Positions 49,937 through 59,234 of a stretch of DNA of 64,000 nt are shown here, one piece after another; positions within the stretch are counted from its first letter, which is position 1; the number at the start of each line of letters is the position of its first letter. Source of the stretch: Pseudomonadota bacterium. GTDB lineage: Bacteria > Myxococcota_A > UBA796 > UBA9615. A program made the position numbers and the translations under genes. The notes beneath the pieces were generated by a model that saw nothing but the letters and a program-made list of their open reading frames with translations, searched no databases and was not told the DNA's origin. The stretch is taken from contig JAAESI010000010.1 of NCBI GenBank assembly GCA_024229515.1, forward strand, positions 64,001 to 128,000, in the 5' to 3' direction.

Positions 49937-50413
49937 ATGACCCGGACCCGAATTCGTTCCCTGATTCTGACCCTCTTCGTCCTTGGCCTGGCCGGCTGCG
50001 CCGCCACGGGAGGAGGCAAGTCCAACGTGATCGAGGGCGTGATCCTCGACGCGGAGGACAACCCCATCGCCATGGCCGAGATCCGCATCTCGCCGGAGGA
50101 CTCGACCGAGGTCGTGGGCATGGGCATGACCAACGCCGCAGGGCGCTTCACCATCGTGACGCTGGCCAACACCCAGCTGTTCACCGAGGAGCCGCTGCGC
50201 AAGGACACGACCTACCAGGCCCGCATCCAGGTCCCGGGCTTCTACATCCTCGAGCAGAACTTCGAGTACGGGAAGGGCACCGAGTCCTGGGAGTTCGAAC
50301 TGGAGATGCGCGAGACCGACGACATCGGCGACGGTGAGACCTTCGGCGGTGACTCGGGCGAGGGCGGCGAGGCCCGCTCCCTGGGTGGCGCCGTACGACG
50401 TACGTCTCGCTGA
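49937..50413 (+). CDS. Lipoprotein with carboxypeptidase-regulatory-like domain
   Basis: 158 aa from ATG 49937 (MTRTRIRSLILTLFVLGLAG, lipobox LAGC). The domain NVIEGVILDAEDNPIAMAEI ... TNAAGRFTIVTLANTQLF is a CarboxypepD_reg-like beta-sandwich. The tail is acidic and Gly-rich, then ends basic (VRRTSR). A GTG at 49919 would add six residues and is less likely. Unknown role. Confidence 0.8.
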   Translation: MTRTRIRSLILTLFVLGLAGCAATGGGKSNVIEGVILDAEDNPIAMAEIRISPEDSTEVVGMGMTNAAGRFTIVTLANTQLFTEEPLRKDTTYQARIQVPGFYILEQNFEYGKGTESWEFELEMRETDDIGDGETFGGDSGEGGEARSLGGAVRRTSR

Positions 50414-50459
50414 TCGGGGCCGTTCCTCCCCTGGCGGGACCTCAACCCGTCAGGTAAAT

Positions 50460-50475
50460 GCTTCCCTGAGGAAGC
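50460..50475 (+). promoter_or_regulatory. Hairpin GCTTCC-CTGA-GGAAGC directly above a Shine-Dalgarno
   Basis: A perfect 6-bp stem with a 4-base loop ends 3 bases before TGGAGG (50478) of the large surface lipoprotein gene. It could act in mRNA stability or translation. There is no U run, so it is not a terminator. Confidence 0.5.
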
Positions 50476-50490
50476 CTGGAGGCACCCCCC

Positions 50491-53400
50491 ATGCGACGTT
50501 TTGCTGCTGCTGTCTTGTTGATCGGTTGGACCCTGGCGGGATGCCAGGTGACCACGACGCCCGTGCTCGTCGCCAACAACACCGCACCCTCGATCGTGCT
50601 GCTCCTGCCGATCCTGGAGCCCGACGCCGAAGCCGTCGTGATGGATACGGACGGGAGCCTGCAGTTCCGCGCCGGGCTCGACGACGCCGAAGACCCCAGC
50701 GAAGAGCTCCGGGTCCTCTGGGAAGCCGTGCAGACCGGCGCCGGCAACGACAACCGCATCGAGTTGGGCGAGTCCGAGGGTGACAGCAACGACACCTCCG
50801 ACTTCACCGTGGCGGGGCTGGAGGTCGGCACCTGGCTGATCGTCGCCACCGTGTACGACACCGACGACGCCACCGACGAGGCGTCCATGCCCATCGAGGT
50901 GGTGGGCATCAACACCGCCCCCGAGGTCGAAATCCTCGCCCCCGAAGATGACCAGGTCTTCACCGAGGGCGACACCGTCACCTTCTCCGCCTCCACCGGG
51001 GACGACCGCGGCCCCGAGCAGCTGACGGCCGAGTGGTTCGACGACCTCAACGGAGTGATCAGCACCGCCCCCCCCTCGGGCGCGGGACTGCTGACCTTCA
51101 GCATGTCGGATCTCGCCATCGGCGATCACCTCGTCACCCTCACGGTCACCGACATCAGCGGGCTCCAAGCCCAGGACTCGGTCGCCTTCCAGGTCATCGC
51201 CACGGACCTGCCCCCGACCACCCCGTCGGTGGACCTCACGCCGGACGAGCCGAGCACCGCGGATGACCTGACCTGCCTCATCACCGTCGCCTCGACCGAC
51301 CCCGAGGGGCTGGCCGTGACGATGTCCTACAGCTGGCTCGTGGGCGGCTCCCCCACCGCGTTCATCGACTCGGTGCTGCCGGCGGACCAGACCGCCACGG
51401 GCGAGACCTGGACCTGCCAGGTGGTGGGCAACGACGGCGTGCTCGACTCCGAGATCGGCAGCGACAGCGTCACCGTGTCGGGCTCGCCCCCGACGCTGGA
51501 GTCGGTGGACCTGGGCCCCACCCCCGCGTACGAGACCTCGACCCTCACCTGCGCCGGCGTCGGCTTCGTGGACCCCGACGACGACGCCGAGGGCTACGAC
51601 GATGTCGTCTGGTACGTCAACGGCGCGCCCGTGCCGGGCGCCGTCGGCTTCACGCTGGACGGCACGGACTTCGACCGCGACGACATCGTGGAGTGCGAAC
51701 TGACCCCGTTCGACGGCGGCCTGTACGGCGACACCCTGCTGTCCGACGGCGTCGTCATCGACAACACCGCGCCTACCTCCGCGAGCGTGTCGGTCACGCC
51801 CAACCCGTCCGCGGGTCTGGACGACGACCTGACCTGCGCCGCCTCCGGATCGACCGACGTCGACCCAGCCGACACGCCGGCGTACACGCCCACGTGGACG
51901 CAGAACGGCACCCCCGCCCCGTCCTACGACGGCGTCTGGGTCATCCCCGCGGCGGCCACCGCGCTGGGCGATGTGTGGGTCTGCACGGTCATCGCCACCG
52001 ACGGCACGGACTCCAGCGCGCCGAGCTCCGACTCGATCGAGGTGCTCCCCCAGGCGGGCGACCTCGTGGTGTCTGAGTTCCTCCCGGACCCGGACTTCGT
52101 GTCCGACTCCTCGGGTGAGTGGATCGAGATCTACAACGCCTCGAGCATCAGCATCAGCCTGCTGGACTGGGAGCTGCACGACGACGGCATCGACAGCCAC
52201 TTCATCAACACCGACGTCAGCATCGCCCCCGGCTCGCGCGTGGTCCTGGGCCGCAACGAGGACCCCTCCTCCAACGGCGGCGTCACGGTGCACTACGAGT
52301 ACGGCTCCTTCACGTTGGAGGACGTCGACGAGATCGTGCTGTCGTTTGACGGCATCGAGGTCGACCGCATCGACTACGACTGGTCCAGCCTGCCGGCGGG
52401 CCACAGCGCCAGCCTGAATCCCGGCCTCGGCGCCCCCGACTCGGGCGAGAACGACTTCGCCATCAACTGGTGCGGCAGCACGACCCCGCTGACCACGCCC
52501 GGCAGCGACTTCGGCACCCCCGGCCTGACCAACGACAGCTGCGCCTGCTGGGACAGCGACAACGACGATGACGGCTACGGCGACGACGCCTCCTGCCCGT
52601 TCATCGACTGCAACGACTCCAACCCGTCGATCAACGCCGAGGCGACGGACATCTGCGAGAACGGCCTGGACGAGGACTGCATCGGCGGCGACCTCCTGTG
52701 CGACTGCCTCAGCACCGACGGCGACGGCGACGGGTACGGCACCGGCAGCGCCTGCGTGCAGGTCGACTGCGACGACGGCAACTCGACCATCAACCCCGGC
52801 GCGACCGAGGTGTGCGACGCCGACGACAACGACTGCGACGGCTCGATCGACGAGGGCTTCGACCTGGACAGCGACGGCTGGACCACCTGCGAAGGCGACT
52901 GCAACGACACCAACGGCGCGATCAACCCCGTCGCCACCGAGACCTGCGACTTCGTCGACCAGGACTGCGACGGCGCCGTCGACGAGGGCTTCGACGCCGA
53001 CATCGACGGCTGGACCACCTGCGAGGGCGACTGCGACGACGGCAGCAACCTCATCAACCCGGGCCAGAGCGACGGCTGCAACGGGGTCGACAACGACTGC
53101 GACGGCGTGGTCGACGACGGCGCCGCGGGCGACTCCTTCGAGGTCAACGACAGCTCCAGCCAGGCGCCCGTCATCGCGACCAACAACAGCAGTTCGACCG
53201 ACTACGCCACGTTCCAGTACACCTCGGACAACTACGACTGGTTCGCCATCAGCACGACGGACGACACGAACATCATCTGCGACGAGTTCAGCGTCAGCGC
53301 GTCGATGTCGTCCATCCCGTCGGGCACGGACTACGACCTGTACCTGTACGACGAGAACCTGAACCTGCTCGACTACAGCATCGCCGTCGGCAACGCCGGC

Positions 53401-53532
53401 GAGTCCGTCGCGTTCAACGCCGGCTGCCTCGACTGGGGCGACGACGGCGGCACCTACTACCTCCGCGTCACGCGTTGGAGCGGGTACAGCTGCAGCGATA
53501 CGTACCGGTTGGACACCAGCAACAGCGACTGA
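50491..53532 (+). CDS. Large surface lipoprotein: Ig-like domains, lamin-tail domain, MopE repeats
   Basis: 1013 aa. Leader MRRFAAAVLLIGWTLAGC with lipobox LAGC. Residues about 25-520 are several Ig/cadherin-like domains (NTAPEVEILAPEDDQVF, LAIGDHLVTLTVTDISG). A lamin-tail domain spans about 524-680: GDLVVSEFLPDPDFVSDSSG, EWIEIYNASS, VDEIVLSFDGIEVDRIDYDW. MopE repeats follow at about 690-870 (DGDGYGTGSACVQVDCDDGN, DNDCDGSIDEGFDLD). The last about 130 residues are a PPC-like domain with TDYDLYLYDENLNLLDYS. Likely a Ca2+-stabilised outer-surface protein for adhesion. A good Shine-Dalgarno (TGGAGG) precedes ATG 50491. Confidence 0.9.
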   Translation: MRRFAAAVLLIGWTLAGCQVTTTPVLVANNTAPSIVLLLPILEPDAEAVVMDTDGSLQFRAGLDDAEDPSEELRVLWEAVQTGAGNDNRIELGESEGDSNDTSDFTVAGLEVGTWLIVATVYDTDDATDEASMPIEVVGINTAPEVEILAPEDDQVFTEGDTVTFSASTGDDRGPEQLTAEWFDDLNGVISTAPPSGAGLLTFSMSDLAIGDHLVTLTVTDISGLQAQDSVAFQVIATDLPPTTPSVDLTPDEPSTADDLTCLITVASTDPEGLAVTMSYSWLVGGSPTAFIDSVLPADQTATGETWTCQVVGNDGVLDSEIGSDSVTVSGSPPTLESVDLGPTPAYETSTLTCAGVGFVDPDDDAEGYDDVVWYVNGAPVPGAVGFTLDGTDFDRDDIVECELTPFDGGLYGDTLLSDGVVIDNTAPTSASVSVTPNPSAGLDDDLTCAASGSTDVDPADTPAYTPTWTQNGTPAPSYDGVWVIPAAATALGDVWVCTVIATDGTDSSAPSSDSIEVLPQAGDLVVSEFLPDPDFVSDSSGEWIEIYNASSISISLLDWELHDDGIDSHFINTDVSIAPGSRVVLGRNEDPSSNGGVTVHYEYGSFTLEDVDEIVLSFDGIEVDRIDYDWSSLPAGHSASLNPGLGAPDSGENDFAINWCGSTTPLTTPGSDFGTPGLTNDSCACWDSDNDDDGYGDDASCPFIDCNDSNPSINAEATDICENGLDEDCIGGDLLCDCLSTDGDGDGYGTGSACVQVDCDDGNSTINPGATEVCDADDNDCDGSIDEGFDLDSDGWTTCEGDCNDTNGAINPVATETCDFVDQDCDGAVDEGFDADIDGWTTCEGDCDDGSNLINPGQSDGCNGVDNDCDGVVDDGAAGDSFEVNDSSSQAPVIATNNSSSTDYATFQYTSDNYDWFAISTTDDTNIICDEFSVSASMSSIPSGTDYDLYLYDENLNLLDYSIAVGNAGESVAFNAGCLDWGDDGGTYYLRVTRWSGYSCSDTYRLDTSNSD

Positions 53533-53539
53533 GTCAGTC
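53527..53539 (+). terminator. Weak hairpin GACTG-AGT-CAGTC at the stop codon
   Basis: A 5-bp stem overlaps the TGA of the large lipoprotein gene and is followed by CTTCTCACTCCATTTCC, only moderately T-rich. It is a possible transcription end before the pilY1-like gene. Confidence 0.3.
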
Positions 53540-53629
53540 CTTCTCACTCCATTTCCAGAGATCGATCAGGCGAACTCCAAATTCTCGTACCACCCTGTGT
53601 GTGTGTGATACACACCTTGACACACGGGA

Positions 53630-56061
53630 ATGTCCATGCGCATCGCGCTCGCCACTATCCTCATCACCCTGCTGAGCACGCCCGCCTGGGCCGGCTCGCC
53701 CAAGGTGAAGGTCTGTCACCAGACCGGCAACGGCGGCGGTCATGTGATCACCGTGAGTCAGAACGCGGTCCTCCACCACCTCGCGCTCCACGGCGACTGG
53801 CTCGTCGGCGATGAGTCCTGCGACGGCATCGACAACGACTGCAACGGCGTGATCGACGACGCCCCCGAGTGCTCTGACGACGACAGCGACTCCGACTCCG
53901 ACAGCGACAGCGACAGCGACTCTGACTCTGACTCTGATGACGACGACCGCGAAGACCTCGCTTGCGGGCTCGTCCCCGATCCGAACGGCGTCGCCGCCCC
54001 CGGGCTGAGCGCCTCTCCGTTGGGCGACCGGGTCTACGTGAGCTGGAGCCGCTGGACCGACGACGCGCCCCTGGGACGCGGCTCGCTGTACGCGTACGAC
54101 CTCGACCTCAGCAGCCCGGGCGGCGACAGCTTCGGCGACGTGCAGGTGGGCGGGGGCCCCGACGGCTCCGTCTGGGACGCCGCCACGCTCCTCAAGGACC
54201 GCCCCGCGGCCTCAGGTGAGTCCAACGGCAGCGCCGTGCACGCCCTGGAGGCCCGCATCGGCTACACCGCCTCCCCGAGGGCAGCTTCCTGAGCACGCCC
54301 CTGACTTTCGACCACACCGCGCTGTACGAAGGCTCGCCGCTGGTCGACCTGATCACCGACGACGCCCCCCAGGCGCAGAACCCCTCCTGCCAGAACCTCA
54401 CCGCCGACTTCGACGGCGACTGCGACTCCGACCTCGAGGACGCCGCGCTGCTGGTCGACTTCGTCCGCGGCGTCGCCACGTCCGAGATCCTCAACACCGA
54501 GACCCTCCGCGGCCCCTGGCGCATCGGCTCGACCGGTCGGTCCGTGGCGGTGGAAGCTCCCCGCCTGATCGGCCGCGCCTCCGTGTCGCCCGCCTTCGAC
54601 GCGTACGCCGCCCGGGTCGCCGTGCTGCCGTCGGTCGTCTACCTCAACTCCGACGCCGGCATGCTCCACGCGTTCGACGCCGGCGCCACCGGGACGGCCG
54701 GGCAGGAGCGCTGGTTCTACGTGCCCGCGGCCAAGCTGAAGGGCAGCCCGTTCGCGCCCGAGTCCGAGGCCAACCAGTTCGGCGCGGTCCTGAAGGACGG
54801 CGCCAGCCCGGTCAACGCCGGCCGGCTCGTGCTCGACCACGTGCTCCTGGACGGCTGGTCCAACGGCCTCGCCTCGGTCGACGGCTCACCTTCGTGCTCC
54901 GCCCCTGGCTACGTCGGCTCCATGGACGACGACGGACCCGACGTCCACGGCTGCAAGTGGCACCGCGTCCTGCTGTGGACCGGCGGCGCCGGCTCCCGCC
55001 ACGTCTACGCCCTCGACGTCACCGTCCCCGACGCCCCCCGGGTGCTCTGGGAGCGCGGGGACACCAGCGCCGGCGCCGGCCGCCTCATCGGCGCCCCGTC
55101 GGTGGGTTCCTTCTTCGACCGGGCCGCGGACGAGACCCGCTGGATCGGCGCCTGGCTCAGCGGCATCCGACTCCCCGACACCGCCACCGACGACGAAGCG
55201 GATCCGAGCGTGCAGGGGCGCCTCCACGTCCAGGACCTCGTGTCCGCTTTCGGCGACGCCCCCACCGCCTACCCCGAGTCCGGCTTCGCCCTGCCCGTGC
55301 AGGCTCCCGCCGCGGGCGAGTCCACCTACCCCACCGACCCGCTCGGCGCCTCCGGCGCGGTGGCCATGGTCGACCTCGACGGGGACCGGGCCGTCGACGC
55401 CGCCTGGTTCGGCGACTCGACCGGCACGCTGTACAAGGCCCGGTTCAACCCCGACGCGCCCACCCAGCCGACCATCTGCCGCTTCGCGACCCCCACCCTG
55501 GAGGAGACGGCGCCCATCGTGCACGCACCGGCGCTGCCCCGCACCGGCGACGGAGAGGTGGTGGTCATCTGGGGCACCGGCAGCTTCGATGACTACGACA
55601 TTGAGGAGGGCGGCTCGCTCTACGCGATGAAGGATCCCGACCCGCTGGGCTGCAGCGCCGGCGTGCCCATCGACTGCGCCGCCGCCTCCAGCCTGATGGA
55701 CGCCACCGGGCCCGGGCTGGGCGAATTCCTCACCGCGGAGCCGATGGTCGCCGACTCCAAGGTGGTGTTCACCACCGCGCGGCCCGCCGCGGGCTCCTGC
55801 GACGCCGAGCAGGGCCGCGCCTACGCCATCGACCTGGCTATCTGCGAGGGCGGCTGGGGCTCAGGCCCCGAGAACGACGGGACCATCGTCGACGGGCTGT
55901 ACGCCGAGTTCGAGGGCGTGCTCAGCCGGCCCGTGCTGTCCCACGGCGAGGTCTACTTCGCCCACGACGCGGGCGACGACGGGGCCCCCGACGTCGTGCA
56001 CATCACCCTGACGTCGCGGCGGACCCGGTTCCGCGTCGCCGGCACGCGCATCGTGCACTAG
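53630..56061 (+). pseudogene. pilY1: PilY1/PilC-type pilus tip protein, one frameshift
   Basis: ATG 53630 (or 53636) opens a signal peptide ending TPAWA, then a CHQTGNGG...HVITVS module, a MopE unit (CDGIDNDCNGVIDDAPEC) and a Ser-Asp repeat of about 20 residues. At a C run near 54271-54275 one base is missing; the reading continues as PEGSFLSTPLTFDHTALYEG. The PilC/PilY1 propeller follows: VVYLNSDAGMLHAFDAG, ERWFYVPAAKL, DLDGDRAVDAAWFGDSTGTL (Ca2+ loop), and ends at 56061. Total about 810 aa. It should sit at the type IV pilus tip and control adhesion and retraction. Paired with a pilX-like gene. The lesion may be a sequencing error. Confidence 0.8.
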
Positions 56062-56066
56062 GAGGT
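56061..56066 (+). promoter_or_regulatory. Strong Shine-Dalgarno GGAGGT of the pilX-like gene
   Basis: GGAGGT starts on the last base of the pilY1 stop codon and lies 4 bases before ATG 56071, so the two genes are translated in tandem. Confidence 0.65.
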
Positions 56067-56070
56067 CCTG

Positions 56071-56619
56071 ATGGTTCGCACCCGCACCCGCACCCACGCC
56101 CAGGCCGGCCACGCCCTGCTCGTCTCGATGATCGGCCTGTCGGTACTTACGATCGGCGCGATGGGGTCCGTCTCGATCGCGAACTACAGCCTCGCTCAGA
56201 CCTCCAGCTTCCACAGCCAGAAGGCGTTCCAGTACGCGGCCACGGCGGGTCTGGACCACGGACTCCACCTCCTCGCCGACGAGCAGTTCGATCTCCAGGA
56301 CGTACTCGCGCGCACCACGGAGGCCAACGACGGCTGCCTGCGGGGGTGGATCAGTGACAGTCCGTACGCTGACCACACCTCCGTACCGGTCCAGGTACTG
56401 GACCGTCAGCTCGGCACCTACGACGTGGACCTGTGCCGCCTGTCGTGCGCCGTCGCGCTCCCGGGCGAGCAGCTCAACGCCACCGACGCCGGCCAGGAAT
56501 CGGTGACCGTGTCGTTCGACCTCATCGCCACGGGCAAGACGGAGGGCAGCCCCTCAAACGTCACGCTCGGCGCGGTCGTGGTGGGCCGCTTCGACGGCGA
56601 GGGCTGCGGCCTCCCCTGA
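56071..56619 (+). CDS. pilX: PilX-like minor pilin / pilus assembly protein
   Basis: 182 aa. The N-terminus THAQAGHALLVSMIGLSVLT has the short basic leader, Gly and long hydrophobic helix of PilX-family proteins, where GxAL replaces GFTLIE. It continues with SSFHSQKAFQYAATAGLDHG, equivalent to the ARDRNLAFQAAEAAL segment of PilX. The C-terminal half has four Cys. PilX works with PilY1 in priming and tip assembly of type IV pili, and the gene follows pilY1 here. No other pilus genes are within the window. Confidence 0.75.
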   Translation: MVRTRTRTHAQAGHALLVSMIGLSVLTIGAMGSVSIANYSLAQTSSFHSQKAFQYAATAGLDHGLHLLADEQFDLQDVLARTTEANDGCLRGWISDSPYADHTSVPVQVLDRQLGTYDVDLCRLSCAVALPGEQLNATDAGQESVTVSFDLIATGKTEGSPSNVTLGAVVVGRFDGEGCGLP

Positions 56620-57240
56620 TCAGTTCACCGTGAAGACCACCGACTGGGTGTCGCTGAAGAACGTCGCCTCGAAGGTGTAGGTGTCCGCCGCCTGCGTGCC
56701 GATCGGCTCGACGTCCAGCAGCACGTCGCCCTGCAGGACCGTCCAGCCGGTCTCCGCGTCGCCGCAGCCCCGGCCGGTGGAGCTGCCGGCCAGCGTCCAG
56801 GGCTCAAGCAGGCAGGTGGAGCTGGTCACGAATGACACGTCGAACGGGCAGGTGTTCGTGACGGTGCCGACCGCGATCAGGTCGTCGGTCGTGCTCCAGG
56901 CGGTGCCGATCGTGCCGGCCACGTCCTCGATGTGGACCGTGAACGCCAGGTCGTCCACGCCGCAAGGTCCCGAGTCGTCATCGTCGGTGGCGTCGTCATC
57001 GTCGTCGTCGTCACCGGGGTCGACGCTGTCGTCGTCGTCGTCGCCGGGATCCACGCTGTCGTCGTCGTCATCGCCCACGCTGTCGTCGTCGTCGTCGTCA
57101 TCGCCGACGGTGTCGTCGTCGTCGTCGTCATCGCCGACGGTGTCGTCGTCGTCCGAGGGGGTCCCGGGGGTGAGCACGGGAGGGCAGGCCACGAGCAGGG
57201 TGGCGGCCAGGAGCAGGAGCAGGGTGCGCAGCGTCGTCAT
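56620..57240 (-). CDS. Poly-Asp lipoprotein with repeated DDDD blocks
   Basis: 206 aa from ATG 57240 (MTTLRTLLLLLAATLLVAC). The lipid Cys is followed by PPVLTPGTPS and then a tract of about 75 residues made of DDDD(D)TVG, SVG and SVDPG units. The folded domain starts CGVDDLAFTVHIEDVAGTIG and has four Cys (NTCPFD, STCLLEPW, RGCGDAET). Beta-sandwich-like. Its stop abuts that of the pilX-like gene. Longer upstream frames are shadows. Unknown function. Confidence 0.82.
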   Translation of the reverse strand: MTTLRTLLLLLAATLLVACPPVLTPGTPSDDDDTVGDDDDDDDTVGDDDDDDDSVGDDDDDSVDPGDDDDDSVDPGDDDDDDDATDDDDSGPCGVDDLAFTVHIEDVAGTIGTAWSTTDDLIAVGTVTNTCPFDVSFVTSSTCLLEPWTLAGSSTGRGCGDAETGWTVLQGDVLLDVEPIGTQAADTYTFEATFFSDTQSVVFTVN

Positions 57241-57281
57241 GCCGGTTCCGGCATGCATCTGGCGGGCCAATGCCGCGGGTC

Positions 57282-59084
57282 CTACGCGGCGGCGTCGGCG
57301 TCGGCCTTCTTGGCCCCCTCGGGGGGCTCCTTGCCGGACCAATCCTGGAGCTCCGCGGTGCCCGCGTAGCCCTGGAACTCCATCGCCTGCTTCGCGAACT
57401 TCGCATTGGCGGGGAGCTTCCGCTGCCGGAACTTGTGCCGCCAGCTGCCCATCTTGATCCAGATGCCCAGCCGGAGCAGGTGCGCGACCCGACGCAGCGT
57501 GCGGGGCGACAGCACCCCCAACAGCCCGAACGCCCGCCACTGGAACTTCAGCAGGAAGACGATGTTGAGCATGTAGGTCTTGCTCAGCGAGGCGTACAGA
57601 TCGAGCCGCCCGGGCGCGAACTCGGCGTCTTCCAGGAAGTGCACGTGCTCCGTCGTCGGGTGGTACCCGCCGATCAGCTGGTCGGCGCGGTACGGGTCCA
57701 TCAAGCCGGCGTTGCCACCCTGCTCGATCATGCGCGTGAGGTCGTCGTAGAAGGACTTGAGGTACGGCTTCTCGCAGTTGCCCACGATCGCCTGGCACAT
57801 CTCCACGTCCAGGTGCCAGCGGCCGATGAACATCGGCACCCACATGCCGAACCACCACATGTACTCCAGGTAGATGCGCCAGCTCATCGCCGAGGCATGC
57901 CCCGTGTGCTTGTCGTGGTCCCGGTACAGGTGCAGCGCGGTCTCGCCGAAGTAGACGTTGAACTTGTCGTACCACTCGCGCTTGGTCTCGACGTCCGGCT
58001 CGTCAGCCATCTTGGCGCGGATCAGCTCGGTGGTGGACGTCACGGCGATGGCGACCGTCGAGATGCCCAGGCTGTAGAAGGCGTCGCCGAAATAGGCGGC
58101 GTCCCCGATCGCGTACCAGTTGTCCGACGAGAACATCTTCTTGCAGAGGTGCGTCGGCTTCTTCCAGTAGATGAAGTCCACGACCTCGTCGGCCGAGTCG
58201 ATCATCTTCCACAGGGCGTGGTGGTTGGCCTTGATGAAGTCGAGGAGCTTCTCCTTCCGGCCCACCTGCGCGCCCGGGATGATGTCGTGGTGGAACATCC
58301 CGCCGACCGACACGGTGTGCGTCTCGGTGCAGATCGGGATCTGCCACAGCCAGTGGCCCTCCCCCATCCAGTGGTTGGTCGCATAGAACTGCGAGGTCGC
58401 GACGCGCTCGCCGTCGGCGCCGCCCTCCTGGAACAGCTCCGGATCGACCCCCTTGACCCGCACCCAGGCGGCGCCGGTGTTGAGCCCGTACAGGCTCTCG
58501 GCGTCCTGCCGGATGTTGTCGAACTTCTTGCCCGTGAGCCACGCGCGGCCGGCCGCGTCCACGAGGTGATCGCAGCTGAGCTCCGCGTCCTCGCCGCCGT
58601 GGGTGCCCTTGACCCGCACGGTGTTGGGGAGGTCGCCCGCGCCCACCTCGAACGCCTTCACCTTGCCCATGAACCAGTGCACGCCGTCGGCGCGGTTCAT
58701 GGCGGTGAGGTCCCGCTCGAACGTGCCGCGGTGGATCTGCCAGGTCATGACCTTGGGGAACCGCGGGGGCCAGATGGAGAAGTAGTCGTCCGCGAGGGTG
58801 TCGGTCTGCCCCGCCTCCTTGGCCCAGTGGAACGCCAGCCCGCACTTGGGGGGGTGGTTCTCCAGCAGGTAGTCGACCAGCCCCAGCTCCTGGGACATGA
58901 AGATCGCGGCAATCTCTACGGTGGATTCGCCGATCTTGTGCACCGACGCGATCCGCTCGTCCGAGCGGGGGTCGATGACCGCCACCTTGATGCCCGGAAT
59001 CGTGCGCAGCAGGTGACGTGCCTGCATGTTTCCGCCGATTCCGCCGCCCATGATGACGACGTCGAAGTGATGCTCGCTGCTCAT
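57282..59084 (-). CDS. Flavin-dependent halogenase-like FAD enzyme
   Basis: 600 aa. FAD motif DVVIMGGGIGGNMQARHLL at the N-terminus, then HKIGESTVEIAAIFMSQELG, the position where halogenases have their (V/K)-GES/T loop. The second halogenase motif W-x-W-x-I-P is present as GHWLWQIPICTETH. GDAAYFGDAFYSLGIS matches the third motif, with Ala where Pro is usual. A C-terminal helical region of about 200 aa (YLEYMWWFGMWVPMFIGRWH) is longer than in tryptophan halogenases. It could halogenate or hydroxylate a lipid or secondary metabolite; no biosynthetic partner lies nearby. Divergent from the permease gene. Confidence 0.8.
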   Translation of the reverse strand: MSSEHHFDVVIMGGGIGGNMQARHLLRTIPGIKVAVIDPRSDERIASVHKIGESTVEIAAIFMSQELGLVDYLLENHPPKCGLAFHWAKEAGQTDTLADDYFSIWPPRFPKVMTWQIHRGTFERDLTAMNRADGVHWFMGKVKAFEVGAGDLPNTVRVKGTHGGEDAELSCDHLVDAAGRAWLTGKKFDNIRQDAESLYGLNTGAAWVRVKGVDPELFQEGGADGERVATSQFYATNHWMGEGHWLWQIPICTETHTVSVGGMFHHDIIPGAQVGRKEKLLDFIKANHHALWKMIDSADEVVDFIYWKKPTHLCKKMFSSDNWYAIGDAAYFGDAFYSLGISTVAIAVTSTTELIRAKMADEPDVETKREWYDKFNVYFGETALHLYRDHDKHTGHASAMSWRIYLEYMWWFGMWVPMFIGRWHLDVEMCQAIVGNCEKPYLKSFYDDLTRMIEQGGNAGLMDPYRADQLIGGYHPTTEHVHFLEDAEFAPGRLDLYASLSKTYMLNIVFLLKFQWRAFGLLGVLSPRTLRRVAHLLRLGIWIKMGSWRHKFRQRKLPANAKFAKQAMEFQGYAGTAELQDWSGKEPPEGAKKADADAAA

Positions 59085-59234
59085 GGCGGCGCATCCTGCT
59101 CTTGCCCCTCCGCGATGTAAACCGCTGAATCAGGGGCTTCCCCGACGGTAGAGTGCTGGTGAGGACGAGGGGACAGACAGATCGCGAAGCAACTCGATAG
59201 GAAGCTCGGCTTCTGGTCGGCGTTCAGCATCTCC

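Noticed and set aside
50242-53547. Long minus-strand ORF rich in Val/Arg/Gly
   Set aside because: It is antisense to the Ig/LTD/MopE lipoprotein, which has a signal peptide, Shine-Dalgarno and recognised domains.
53598-53616. GTGTGT...ACACAC repeat as a regulatory hairpin
   Set aside because: It is a short dinucleotide repeat with a partial inverted copy; nothing else supports a function.
56980-57150. GTCGTC-type short repeats (also at 9210-9340 and 10430-10510) considered as a CRISPR or satellite
   Set aside because: They are codon repeats (GAC on the minus strand) encoding the poly-Asp tracts; there are no spacers.
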